Assembly (NCBI RefSeq): GCF_018070345.1
Contig: NZ_JAGPXX010000041.1
Coordinates: 1-52,944, forward strand
Reading direction: 5' to 3'
Length of the DNA: 52,944 nt
Source of the DNA: Streptomyces sp. F63
GTDB lineage: Bacteria > Actinomycetota > Actinomycetes > Streptomycetales > Streptomycetaceae
Positions 35,391 through 43,708 of this stretch are shown in pieces (the stretch's first letter is position 1; each line of letters begins with the position of its first letter). A program made the translations under genes and the position numbers. Under the pieces are notes generated by a model. The model was not told the origin of the DNA, ran no database searches, and worked only from the letters and a program-made list of their open reading frames with translations.

Positions 35391-36080
35391 TCAGCCGACG
35401 GCGGTCCGCCGCAGGGCGGTCTCGCGGGACTCCGGGTGCAGGGCGTCGCCCGCGGCGAGGACGCGCGGCAGCAGCGCCGGTTCCAGGGTCAGGGCCCGGA
35501 ACAGGAAGGACACCGTGACCTCGTGGTCCGGACGGTGTTCGACGGTCACCGCGTCGCCGGCCCGGATGGAGCCGGGCCGGAGGACCCGGAAGTACGCGCC
35601 CGGGACGGCGGCCCGCATGAAGGTCTTGATCCAGCCCCGGCCGTCCGCCGTCGGCAGCAGCCCGGCTCCGCCCAGATGCCCGGCGAAGGTGCGGCAGGGG
35701 ATGCGCGTGCCGCTGACCTCCAGCAGGAGGTCGGGGCCGATCCGCCAGCGCTCGCCGATCAGGGCGCCGTTCACGTCCCCACCGGCGGTGGTCAGGTTCT
35801 CGCCGAAGATCCCGTTGGGGAGGGCGCCGCCGAGTTCGGCCTCCCAGCGGTCCAGGTCCTCGCGGGCGTAGGCGTACACCGCCTGGTGCTCGCCGCCGTG
35901 GAAGCGCAGATCGCACACCGTGTCCCCGGCGACGCCGCTGCCGCCGGAGCCCCGGGGGCCGGGCGCCGCCACGGCCACCGGCCCCGCCGCGGGCCTCTTG
36001 CCGATCCCGGTGAGCCCCTGGGTCTGGTCGGTGTGGCCGGAGCGGCGCGCGCGGCCGGTGTTCACGGAGAGGAGACGCAT
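35391..36080 (-). CDS. MOSC-domain protein (YiiM-like)
   Basis: 229 residues. The start MRLLSVNTGRA is the usual YiiM-like opening; no clear ribosome site is present, and an ATG 31 codons upstream is an alternative. The MOSC beta-barrel is seen in VCDLRFHGGEHQAVYAYARE, then FGENLTT, and the conserved Cys in TRIPCRTFAGHLG near residue 135. YiiM relatives use the molybdenum cofactor to reduce N-hydroxylated compounds; the Cys is the expected Mo ligand. Whether it is an enzyme here is inferred. It is adjacent to whiD on the same strand but 186 bp apart. Confidence 0.9.
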   Translation of the reverse strand: MRLLSVNTGRARRSGHTDQTQGLTGIGKRPAAGPVAVAAPGPRGSGGSGVAGDTVCDLRFHGGEHQAVYAYAREDLDRWEAELGGALPNGIFGENLTTAGGDVNGALIGERWRIGPDLLLEVSGTRIPCRTFAGHLGGAGLLPTADGRGWIKTFMRAAVPGAYFRVLRPGSIRAGDAVTVEHRPDHEVTVSFLFRALTLEPALLPRVLAAGDALHPESRETALRRTAVG

Positions 36081-36266
36081 GGGGACGGAGGGGAGAAGCC
36101 GCCCGTGCCCGCGCCCGTGCCGTCGGGCGGGGTCAGGCCGCACCGCCCGCTCGTCTGTCGTACCCGTCGTCATGACCGTCGGCTGCCCCGGCCGGCCCCG
36201 GTCAACCACGGCGGCCGGCGCTTCGTCCCCCTCGGCGGCCGTCCCGGCCCGGCAGCCGGACGCGGT

Positions 36267-36596
36267 TCACCGGGCCGGCTCCTGGTGCCCCGGCGCCTGC
36301 CCGGTGGGGACGAGCCGGTTGCGGGCCCTGCCCATCAGTTCCTCCCGTTCGTCCTCGGTCAGCCCGCCCCACACGCCGTAGGGCTCCCGCACCGTCAGGG
36401 CGTGCGACGCGCACTCGGAGCGGACGGGGCAGCGCATGCAGACCTCCTTGGCCGAGTTCTCCCGCGCGCTCCGGGCCGCCCCGCGTTCGCCCTCCGGGTG
36501 GAAGAAGAGCGAGCTGTCGACCCCGCGGCAGGCAGCCAGCAGCTGCCAGTCCCAGAGATCGGCGTTGGGTCCGGGAAGGCGGGAGAAATCTGCCAT
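36267..36596 (-). CDS. whiD: WhiB-family iron-sulfur sporulation regulator WhiD
   Basis: 109 residues. The four cluster-binding Cys fall at residues 23, 53, 56 and 62 (AACRGVD and VCMRCPVRSEC), the same numbering as published for WhiD of Streptomyces coelicolor, followed by the GVWGG turn and DEREELMGRARNRL. WhiD binds a 4Fe-4S cluster and contacts region 4 of the principal sigma factor; it is needed for spore maturation. It lies divergent from bldM, the known whiD-bldM arrangement, and its Mycobacterium counterpart in the same place is whiB3. The ATG at 36596 is fixed by this numbering. Confidence 0.93.
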   Translation of the reverse strand: MADFSRLPGPNADLWDWQLLAACRGVDSSLFFHPEGERGAARSARENSAKEVCMRCPVRSECASHALTVREPYGVWGGLTEDEREELMGRARNRLVPTGQAPGHQEPAR

Positions 36597-36978
36597 GGCT
36601 CGTCTCCTCGGGAGGTACCGGTAAGGCTTCGGAGGCCGGGTGGCCACGGCCGGAGGTGCCCGCGACCGCGCGTAGGGGAGTGCCCGCAACCGCACGTTCG
36701 ATGTGTAACCACCTGAAAATATTACTCATGGAAAATCTAGCCACACTCGTCAGCAAAGCAGCATTAATGCCACCAAATAGGGCATAGTCCGTCCGGAGCC
36801 CCTGGTCGGAGCCGGGGGCCGGGGCCCGTAACCCTTTCGGGTGACCATCGTTGAAAGTGCGGAGGCGGTTGACGCCGTGAACGACCGGGCACGGCCCGGT
36901 CCGCGGCCGCCGCCCAGGTGACGACTACGTACCAGCCTGGAGGCTCAAGGTGACGCGCATCAGCTGCGGAGGACGGCC
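36597..36978. promoter_or_regulatory. Divergent whiD-bldM regulatory region
   Basis: 382 bases with no gene. Bases 36705-36785 are the most AT-rich part of the window (ATTACTCATGGAAAATCTAG and similar), as expected for developmental promoters firing both ways. A matching minus-strand -10 candidate is TAGATT near 36735. The sigma-BldN promoter for bldM is listed separately. Confidence 0.7.
36827..36854 (+). promoter_or_regulatory. Sigma-BldN promoter of bldM
   Basis: CGTAAC (36827-36832) and CGTTGA (36849-36854) are exactly 16 bp apart, identical to the known sigma-BldN consensus CGTAAC-N16-CGTTGA. bldM is the classic sigma-BldN target, so site and gene confirm each other. Confidence 0.9.
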
Positions 36979-37590
36979 ATGACATCCGTCCTCGTCTGCG
37001 ACGATTCCCCGCTTGCCCGAGAGGCGCTGCGCCGGGCGGTAGCGACCGTGCCCGGCGTCGAGCGCGTGACGACGGCCGCCAACGGCGAGGAAGTGCTCCG
37101 CCGCTGGGGCGCCGACCGTTCGGACCTGATCCTGATGGACGTGCGGATGCCCGGCCTCGGCGGTGTCGAGACCGTGCGCCGGCTGCTCTCGGCCGACCCC
37201 GGCGCCCGGATCATCATGCTCACGGTGGCCGAGGACCTCGACGGCGTCGCCCTCGCGGTGGCCGCGGGCGCCCGCGGCTATCTGCACAAGGACGCCTCCC
37301 GCGCCGAACTGCGGGCCACCGTCACCCAGGCGCTCGCCGACCCCACCTGGCGGCTGGCCCCCCGCCGGCTGCGCTCGGCCGAGATGGGCGCCGCCCCCAC
37401 CCTCACCGCCCGTGAGATCCAGGTGCTGGAAGGCATGAGCCACGGCCGCTCCAACGCCGAGATCGGCCGCGAACTGTTCCTCTCCGAGGACACGGTCAAG
37501 ACCCATGCCCGCCGGCTGTTCAAGAAGCTCGGAGCCTCCGACCGCGCCCACGCCGTCGCCCTCGGCTTCCGCTGGGGCCTGGTCCGCTAG
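36979..37590 (+). CDS. bldM: Atypical response regulator BldM
   Basis: 203 residues. A receiver domain (about 1-120) keeps the acidic pair Asp8-Asp9, Asp54 in LILMDVRMPG and Lys in YLHKDAS, followed by a LuxR/FixJ-type helix-turn-helix (about 137-200: TAREIQVLEGMSHGRSNAEI and LSEDTVKTHARRLFKKLGA). BldM (also called WhiK) controls aerial growth genes as a homodimer and sporulation genes with WhiI; its Asp54 is not needed for function in S. coelicolor. It is divergent from whiD and has a sigma-BldN promoter. The ATG follows GCGGAGGACGGCC. No cognate histidine kinase is adjacent. Confidence 0.95.
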   Translation: MTSVLVCDDSPLAREALRRAVATVPGVERVTTAANGEEVLRRWGADRSDLILMDVRMPGLGGVETVRRLLSADPGARIIMLTVAEDLDGVALAVAAGARGYLHKDASRAELRATVTQALADPTWRLAPRRLRSAEMGAAPTLTAREIQVLEGMSHGRSNAEIGRELFLSEDTVKTHARRLFKKLGASDRAHAVALGFRWGLVR

Positions 37591-37851
37591 TGCCGCGACA
37601 GCGGGGGAACGCGACGGTCCTCGCCCGTCCCGGGCGGGCGAGGCGGCGCACCGCCGGAACGCCCGGCGAGGGGAGTCACATCCCCGTTTCGCGCGGGCTG
37701 CCGCATCCTTGGAGACATGGACTTCCTCGGGGACGGCTCGGTCGGGGGGAGGGCGCGCGACATGACAGCCGGCGCACCTGCTCATAACGCTTCGGTGCAC
37801 AAGTGCGGAGGCGGTGCGCCGCACGGTCCGGGGCCAAGGCACCATGGACCG

Positions 37852-38457
37852 ATGCGTGACACCGAGAAGCCGGGTTCCCCCGTGGCCGGAGGCGGCCCGG
37901 GGGGGATCGGTGCACTCGTCCGGCGCGCGGCCGATGGTGACGAACGGGCCACCGGAGACCTCCTCGCCCAGGTGCACCCGCTCGCCCTGCGCTACTGCCG
38001 CACCCGGCTCTCGCGACTGCCCGGCGACGCCCGGCACTTCGTCGACGACCTGGCGCAGGAGGTCTGCCTGGCGGTGCTGTGCGCACTGCCCCGGTACCGC
38101 GACACCGGCAGGCCCTTCGAGGCGTTCGTCTTCGCCATCGCCGCGCACAAGGTCGCGGATCTGCAGCGGGCCGCGATGCGCGGCCCCGGCTCCACGGCCG
38201 TCCCCTCGGACCAGATGCCGGAGCAGCCGGACGACTCCCTGGGCCCGGAGGAGCGCGCGCTGCTGAGCAGTGACGCCGAATGGGCCAAGAAGCTCCTCGC
38301 CAACCTCCCGCACCACCAGCGCGAACTGGTGCTGCTGCGGGTCGCCGTCGGGCTGACCGCCGAGGAGACCGGGCATCTGCTCGGTATGTCGCCGGGGGCC
38401 GTGCGGGTCGCCCAGCACCGCGCGCTGAGCCGGCTGCGGGCCCTGGCCGAGCAGTAG
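37852..38457 (+). CDS. ECF-type sigma factor, SigD/ShbA-like
   Basis: 201 residues from ATG 37852; an earlier in-frame ATG at 37762 has a fair ribosome site. Sigma region 2 (about 45-110) has FVDDLAQEVCLAVLCALPRYR and PFEAFVFAIAAHKVADLQR; region 4 (about 145-200) has LPHHQRELVLLRVAVGLTAEE and SPGAVRVAQHRALSRLRALA. Its position between bldM and guaB equals that of sigD beside guaB2 in Mycobacterium tuberculosis. In Streptomyces the SigD-like ShbA drives transcription of the principal sigma gene hrdB; I think this is that protein but cannot prove it by eye. No anti-sigma gene is adjacent. Confidence 0.88.
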   Translation: MRDTEKPGSPVAGGGPGGIGALVRRAADGDERATGDLLAQVHPLALRYCRTRLSRLPGDARHFVDDLAQEVCLAVLCALPRYRDTGRPFEAFVFAIAAHKVADLQRAAMRGPGSTAVPSDQMPEQPDDSLGPEERALLSSDAEWAKKLLANLPHHQRELVLLRVAVGLTAEETGHLLGMSPGAVRVAQHRALSRLRALAEQ

Positions 38458-38625
38458 GGGCGGCTCCGGGCGGACGGTGCCGCGGCGCCGTCCGTACCCG
38501 CTCCCGAGGCGGTGCGCGGACGGTGCGCGGACGGTGCGGGGGTGGTTCCGGCGCGGGGGACGGGGATCCTCCGCAGGCCGTTAGCATGGGGAGTCCGCGC
38601 TGGGCAAGAGCACTGGGAAGGTGTC

Positions 38626-40128
38626 ATGACTGACGACGTCGAGGGAACGCCCGAGAAATTCGCGATGCTCGGGCTGACATACGACGATGTGCTCCTGCTG
38701 CCGGGCGCCTCCGAGGTGCTCCCGAACGCGGTCGACACCTCGTCCCGGGTCTCGCGCAACGTCCGGGTCAACATCCCGCTGGTCTCCGCCGCGATGGACA
38801 AGGTCACCGAGGCGCGGATGGCCATCGCCATGGCCCGGCAGGGCGGCGTGGGCGTGCTGCACCGCAATCTCGCCATCGAGGACCAGGCCAACCAGGTCGA
38901 CCTGGTCAAGCGCTCGGAGTCCGGCATGGTGACGGACCCGATCACCGTCCGCCCGGACGCCACCCTCCACGAGGCCGACGCGCTCTGCGCCAAGTTCCGG
39001 ATCAGCGGAGTGCCGGTCACGGACCCGGCGGGCAAGCTGCTCGGCATCGTCACCAACCGCGACATGGCCTTCGAGCTGGACCGCAGCCGCCGGGTCCGCG
39101 AGGTCATGACGCCGATGCCGCTGGTCACCGGCACGGTCGGGATCTCCCGCGCGGACGCCATGGAGCTGCTCCGCCGGCACAAGATCGAGAAGCTGCCGCT
39201 GGTGGACGGGGCGGGCATCCTCAAGGGCCTCATCACCGTCAAGGACTTCGTCAAGGCCGAGCAGTACCCGAACGCCGCCAAGGACGCCGGGGGCCGGCTG
39301 ATCGTCGGCGCCGCGGTGGGCGTCGGCGACGAGGCGTACGACCGGGCGCAGGCCCTGGTCGAGGCCGGTGCCGACTTCCTCGTCGTGGACAGCGCGCACG
39401 GTCACAGCCGCGGCATCCTCGACATGATCGCCAAGATCAAGTCGAATGTCGAGATCGACGTGGTCGGCGGCAACGTCGCCACCCGTGACGGCGCCCAGGC
39501 GCTGATCGACGCGGGCGTGGACGGGGTGAAGGTCGGCGTCGGCCCCGGCTCCATCTGCACCACCCGCGTGGTCGCCGGCATCGGCGTCCCCCAGGTCACC
39601 GCGATCCACGAGGCCGCGCGCGCCTGCGGACCGGCCGGCGTCCCCCTGATCGGTGACGGCGGTCTCCAGTACAGCGGCGACATCGCCAAGGCCATCGCGG
39701 CCGGCGCCGACTCCGTGATGCTGGGCAGCCTGCTCGCGGGCTGCGAGGAGTCGCCCGGCGAGATGGTGTTCATCAACGGCAAGCAGTTCAAGTCCTACCG
39801 GGGCATGGGCTCCCTGGGCGCCATGCAGTCGCGCGGCCAGGCCCGTTCGTACTCCAAGGACCGCTACTTCCAGGACAATGTGCTCTCCGAGGACAAGCTC
39901 GTCCCCGAGGGCATCGAGGGCCAGGTGCCCTACCGCGGCCCGCTCGGCTCGGTGGCCCACCAGCTCATCGGCGGGCTCCGCGCCTCCATGGGGTACGTCG
40001 GCTCGGCGGACGTCCCCGAGCTCAAGGCGAAGGGCCGCTTCGTGCGGATCACGGCGGCCGGTCTCAAGGAGAGCCACCCGCACGACGTGCAGATGGTGAG
40101 CGAGGCGCCGAACTACAGCCGCCGGTAA
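38626..40128 (+). CDS. guaB: Inosine-5'-monophosphate dehydrogenase
   Basis: 500 residues. GuaB oxidises IMP to XMP with NAD, the committed step of GMP synthesis. The barrel begins LTYDDVLLLPGASEVLP; two CBS domains occupy about residues 100-220 (MVTDPITVRPDATLHEA, VREVMTPMPLVTG). The catalytic loop GPGSICTTR carries Cys311, followed by IGDGGLQYSGDIAKAIAAGA and YRGMGSLGAM. The ATG follows GGGAAGGTGTC and a TAGCAT -10-like box lies 40 bp upstream. guaB3 follows in the same direction after 73 bp. Confidence 0.97.
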   Translation: MTDDVEGTPEKFAMLGLTYDDVLLLPGASEVLPNAVDTSSRVSRNVRVNIPLVSAAMDKVTEARMAIAMARQGGVGVLHRNLAIEDQANQVDLVKRSESGMVTDPITVRPDATLHEADALCAKFRISGVPVTDPAGKLLGIVTNRDMAFELDRSRRVREVMTPMPLVTGTVGISRADAMELLRRHKIEKLPLVDGAGILKGLITVKDFVKAEQYPNAAKDAGGRLIVGAAVGVGDEAYDRAQALVEAGADFLVVDSAHGHSRGILDMIAKIKSNVEIDVVGGNVATRDGAQALIDAGVDGVKVGVGPGSICTTRVVAGIGVPQVTAIHEAARACGPAGVPLIGDGGLQYSGDIAKAIAAGADSVMLGSLLAGCEESPGEMVFINGKQFKSYRGMGSLGAMQSRGQARSYSKDRYFQDNVLSEDKLVPEGIEGQVPYRGPLGSVAHQLIGGLRASMGYVGSADVPELKAKGRFVRITAAGLKESHPHDVQMVSEAPNYSRR

Positions 40129-40201
40129 CCGCCGCCGCGCACCGGCGCCCGCACGGGGTCGGCGATACTGGGACGGCAGACCGAACTGGGAAAGGCCAAC
40201 T

Positions 40202-41326
40202 GTGACTGAGATCGAGATCGGGCGCGGCAAGCGCGGCCGGAGGGCGTACGCGTTCGACGACATCGCCGTGGTGCCGAGCCGGCGCACCCGCGACCCGAAG
40301 GAGGTCTCGATCGCCTGGCAGATCGATGCCTACCGGTTCGAGCTGCCGTTCCTCGCCGCCCCGATGGACTCGGTGGTCTCCCCGGCCACCGCCATCCGGA
40401 TCGGCGAGCTGGGCGGTCTGGGCGTGCTCAACCTCGAAGGGCTGTGGACCCGCTACGAGGACCCGGAGCCGCTGCTCGCCGAGATCGCCGAGCTGGACGA
40501 GCGCACCGCCACCCGCCGGATGCAGGAGATCTACGCGGCCCCGATCCGCGAGGAGCTGATCGGGCAGCGGATCAAGGAGGTGCGCGACTCCGGCGTCATC
40601 ACCGCCGCCGCGCTGTCCCCGCAGCGCACCGCACAGTTCTCCAAGGCCGTGGTGGACGCCGGCGTCGACATCTTCGTCATCCGCGGCACGACGGTCTCCG
40701 CCGAGCACGTGTCGGGCGCCGCCGAGCCGCTCAACCTCAAGCAGTTCATCTACGAGCTCGACGTGCCGGTGATCGTCGGCGGCTGCGCCACGTACACCGC
40801 CGCGCTGCACCTGATGCGGACCGGCGCGGCCGGTGTGCTGGTCGGCTTCGGCGGCGGCGCCGCGCACACCACCCGGAACACGCTCGGCATCCAGGTGCCG
40901 ATGGCCACCGCGGTCGCCGATGTGGCCGCCGCCCGCCGGGACTACCTCGACGAGTCCGGCGGCCGGTACGTCCACGTCATCGCGGACGGCGGCGTCGGCT
41001 GGAGCGGCGACCTGCCGAAGGCCGTGGCCTGCGGCGCGGACGCGGTCATGATGGGCTCCCCGCTGGCCCGGGCGGAGGACGCCCCGGGCCGCGGCCACCA
41101 CTGGGGCATGGAGGCCGTCCACGAGGACGTGCCGCGCGGCAAGGTGATGAACCTGGGCACGGTCGGTTCCACCGAGGAGATCCTGCTGGGCCCCTCGCAC
41201 ACGCCGGACGGCTCGATGAACTTCTTCGGCGCGCTGCGCCGGGCGATGGCCACCACGGGCTACTCGGACCTCAAGGAGTTCCAGCGGGTCGAGGTGACGG
41301 TCGCGCCGTCGCGCCACGACCGCTGA
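40202..41326 (+). CDS. guaB3: GuaB3 family IMP dehydrogenase-related protein
   Basis: 374 residues, GTG start after GGGAAAGGCCAACT. It has the IMPDH barrel without CBS domains: AYAFDDIAVVPSRRTRDP, LAAPMDSVVSP, GGCATYTAALHLMRTGAAG, ADGGVGWSGDLPKAVA. At the position of the IMPDH catalytic loop (GSICTTR in guaB) it reads GGAAHTTR, so Cys is replaced by His222. GuaB3 is always found beside guaB in actinobacteria; the order is the same in Mycobacterium (guaB2-guaB3). Loss of the Cys argues against IMP dehydrogenase chemistry; a reductase-like or regulatory role is possible. Confidence 0.95.
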   Translation: MTEIEIGRGKRGRRAYAFDDIAVVPSRRTRDPKEVSIAWQIDAYRFELPFLAAPMDSVVSPATAIRIGELGGLGVLNLEGLWTRYEDPEPLLAEIAELDERTATRRMQEIYAAPIREELIGQRIKEVRDSGVITAAALSPQRTAQFSKAVVDAGVDIFVIRGTTVSAEHVSGAAEPLNLKQFIYELDVPVIVGGCATYTAALHLMRTGAAGVLVGFGGGAAHTTRNTLGIQVPMATAVADVAAARRDYLDESGGRYVHVIADGGVGWSGDLPKAVACGADAVMMGSPLARAEDAPGRGHHWGMEAVHEDVPRGKVMNLGTVGSTEEILLGPSHTPDGSMNFFGALRRAMATTGYSDLKEFQRVEVTVAPSRHDR

Positions 41327-41370
41327 GACCGGCCGGGCCGGGCCACCGGGCCGGCCGCCGCTGACACCCC

Positions 41371-41403
41371 GAAGGCCCGGACCAGCCGCTGGTCCGGGCC
41401 TTC
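41371..41403. terminator. Terminator after guaB3
   Basis: A perfect 15-bp stem with a 3-nt loop (GAAGGCCCGGACCAG / CTGGTCCGGGCCTTC) lies 45 bp after guaB3 and between convergent genes. No T tract. Confidence 0.8.
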
Positions 41404-41454
41404 GGGATGGTGCCGCGGGGGTCCGGGCGCGCTGCCGCGCCGTCCCCCGGAGGG

Positions 41455-42072
41455 TCAGCCGAACTTCTTGGTGAGCGAGAAGCCCGCCGCGCCGGAGAGG
41501 GCGTAGAAGAGGTAGTCGACGGCCTCCAGGTTCTCCTTCAGGCCCTGGTTGATGTCGCCGAAGTGCTGGGTGAGGATCTCGAAGAAGCCCGGGGCGCCCG
41601 GGAAGTCGGCGAAGGCCATGGCGACACCGAAGACCTGGCCGAGGTAGACCCCCAGCAGGCCGAGGGCGATGCCCACGAACGGCAGGACCGGGTTGCGGCC
41701 GCCCAGCTTGCCGAGCGCCAGGCCGATCAGCGCGCCGACGCCGACGGCGAGGTAACCGATCTGGACCTCGGCCTCCTTGAGGATGAGGCCGTAGATCACG
41801 GAGCCGACGAGCATGAGGACGATCGCGGCGACGATCGCGAGGGCCGCGCTGCCGCCGCGTCCGGGGGGCGGCGGGGGCGGCGGGAATCCACCGGGCATCC
41901 CGCCCGGCATCCCGCCGGGCATTCCGCCCGGCTGCGGCTGCTGGGGCGGGTAGCCGTAGCCGCCCTGCGGGGGCACCTGCGGCGGCACACCCTGCTGCGG
42001 GGCTCCCGCCGGGGGCTGCTGGGCGTAGGGGTTCTGGCCGGGCTGCTGGTGCTGCCAGGGCTGGCTGCTCAT
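41455..42072 (-). CDS. Membrane protein with Pro/Gln-rich cytoplasmic N-terminus
   Basis: 205 residues, ATG after GGGGGACCC. The first 75 residues are rich in Pro, Gln and Gly with three GGMP repeats and a run of seven prolines. Four hydrophobic helices follow (SAALAIVAAIVLMLVGSVIY; IGYLAVGVGALIGLALG; PVLPFVGIALGLLGVYLGQV; YLFYALSGAAGFSL). The middle pair is Gly-rich. Proteins of this layout are common in actinobacteria next to guaB3 or ESX-like loci, but I recognise no function. It converges on guaB3. Confidence 0.85.
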   Translation of the reverse strand: MSSQPWQHQQPGQNPYAQQPPAGAPQQGVPPQVPPQGGYGYPPQQPQPGGMPGGMPGGMPGGFPPPPPPPGRGGSAALAIVAAIVLMLVGSVIYGLILKEAEVQIGYLAVGVGALIGLALGKLGGRNPVLPFVGIALGLLGVYLGQVFGVAMAFADFPGAPGFFEILTQHFGDINQGLKENLEAVDYLFYALSGAAGFSLTKKFG

Positions 42073-42239
42073 GGGTCCCCCGTGATGACGTTCTGGGAAA
42101 GATGGGAAAGCTTGTCCGATGGCCGGAAAGCGCCCCGAGGCTAACAGCCGCCGCGGACGGTCCGGCAGGCCTTTTCCATGTCCGTGACAAGGCTGGGACC
42201 TGTCCGGGACGCCCCGGACGCGGACGGGAGGCCGTGCGG

Positions 42240-43502
42240 TCAGAGGCGGTGCGCCGTGCCCGCCGGGCTCGCGCCGCGGGTGTCCAGCAGCAACCGGGCC
42301 TTCACCGCGAGCCCTTGGAGGTCGTAGAAGCGGTGGGGCTGGAGCAGGACCGTCAGGTCGGCGTCGGCCGCGGCCTCGTAGGGGAAGTCGGCGCGGGGCA
42401 CCGGGCGGCCGAGGACGCTCCACTGCGGCACATGCGGATCGTGGTAGCTCAGCCGGGCGCCCAGCGCCATGAGCCGGGAGGCGATCTCATCGGCGGGTGA
42501 GCCGGTCCGGTCGCCCAGGTCCGGCTTGTACGTGACGCCGAGCAGCAGCACCCGGGCGCCGCGGGCGGACTTGCCGTTTTCGTTGAGGAGCATCGCGCAG
42601 CGCTGCACCACATAGCGCGGCATCCGGTCGTTGACCTCCTTGGCGAGCTCCACCATCCGCAGCGGATAGCCGAGGCTGCGCCGCCGGTGGGTCAGGTAGG
42701 TGGGGTCGACCGGGACGCCGTGGCCGCCGGCCCCGGGGCCCGGCCGGAAGGGCTGGAAGCCGAAGGGCTTGGTCTCGGCGCAGCGGATGACGTCCCACAG
42801 GTCGACGCCGATGTCGTGGCAGAAGACCGCCATCTCGTTGGCCAGCGCGATGTTGACGTGCCGGTAGTTGGTCTCCAGGACCTTGACGGCCTCGGCCTCG
42901 CGCGGGCCGCGGGCGCGCACCACGCGGTCGGTGACGCGCCCGTAGAAGGCGGCGCCCGCCTCGGTGCAGGCGGGGGTCAGACCGCCGATGACCTTGGGGG
43001 TGTTGGCGCAGCCGAAGTCCCGGTTGCCCGGGTCGAGGCGGCTGGGCGCGTACGCGAGGTGGAAGTCGCGGCCGGCGCGCAGCCCGGACCCCTCCTCCAG
43101 CAGGGGGCGGAGGTATTCCTCGGTGGTGCCCGGGTAGACGGTCGATTCCAGCAACACGGTGCTGCGGGGCCTGAGGTGGGGGGCGAGGGTGCGGGCGGCC
43201 CGGCCGACGGCGCGCAGATCGAGTGCGGAGTCCTCGCCGAGCGGTGTGGGGGCGCAGATGACGGCGGTGCGGACCCGGTCGAGTTCGGCCGGATCGGTGG
43301 TGGCACGGAAGCCGGCGGAGAGCATCCGCCGCAGGCCGGCGGCGGTGAGCGAGCCGTCCGCGGGTGGCCGGCCGGCCATGAGGCCGTCGGTGCGGCGGCT
43401 GTCGGTGTCGTATCCGACGGTGGCGATGCCGGCCGCCGCGGCGGCCCGGGCGAGGGGGAGCCCCAGCGGGCCGAGACCGATGACGGCGAGGTCTGCGGGC
43501 AT
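42240..43502 (-). CDS. Nucleotide-sugar dehydrogenase family protein lacking catalytic Cys
   Basis: 420 residues, like UDP-GlcNAc/ManNAc-6-dehydrogenases (WecC type). The NAD-binding N-terminus is AVIGLGPLGLPLARAAA; STVYPGTTEEYLRPLL and ETNYRHVNIALANEMAVF follow; the C-terminal UDP-binding domain begins GARVLLLGVTYKPDLGD. The active-site segment reads PGPGAGGHGVPVDPTYL, where the family has GGHCxPxDP, so the nucleophilic Cys is Gly here. Such a protein could still bind NAD and sugar nucleotide but should not complete the two-step oxidation. The ATG is at the family start; ribosome site is weak. It is divergent from glpD. Confidence 0.88.
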   Translation of the reverse strand: MPADLAVIGLGPLGLPLARAAAAAGIATVGYDTDSRRTDGLMAGRPPADGSLTAAGLRRMLSAGFRATTDPAELDRVRTAVICAPTPLGEDSALDLRAVGRAARTLAPHLRPRSTVLLESTVYPGTTEEYLRPLLEEGSGLRAGRDFHLAYAPSRLDPGNRDFGCANTPKVIGGLTPACTEAGAAFYGRVTDRVVRARGPREAEAVKVLETNYRHVNIALANEMAVFCHDIGVDLWDVIRCAETKPFGFQPFRPGPGAGGHGVPVDPTYLTHRRRSLGYPLRMVELAKEVNDRMPRYVVQRCAMLLNENGKSARGARVLLLGVTYKPDLGDRTGSPADEIASRLMALGARLSYHDPHVPQWSVLGRPVPRADFPYEAAADADLTVLLQPHRFYDLQGLAVKARLLLDTRGASPAGTAHRL

Positions 43503-43547
43503 GGCTGCGGGCCGTCCTTCCCGGGCACATCCGTAGTCGATCCATGC

Positions 43548-43567
43548 AAGGCTAAGTAAGGCTAAAC
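43548..43567. promoter_or_regulatory. Direct repeat AAGGCTAAGT/AAGGCTAAAC
   Basis: Two head-to-tail 10-bp units in an AT-rich patch between the dehydrogenase gene (minus) and glpD (plus). They may be operator or promoter elements for either gene. Confidence 0.4.
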
Positions 43568-43708
43568 AGACATATTGCTGATAGTGAGTATTGCCCGTGG
43601 GGTGACGGCCCGGTGTTGCCGTGGGAGAACGCTCAGGGTTGCGCGCCCGCCGGGCGGTGAGAATCGCTGGGTGGGGAACGCGCGACCCGACCACGACGGG
43701 AGACAGCG

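Noticed and set aside
43548..43567. Iron box upstream of the nucleotide-sugar dehydrogenase
   Set aside because: Only about 11 of 19 positions fit the DtxR/IdeR consensus and there is no inverted symmetry; it is a direct repeat.
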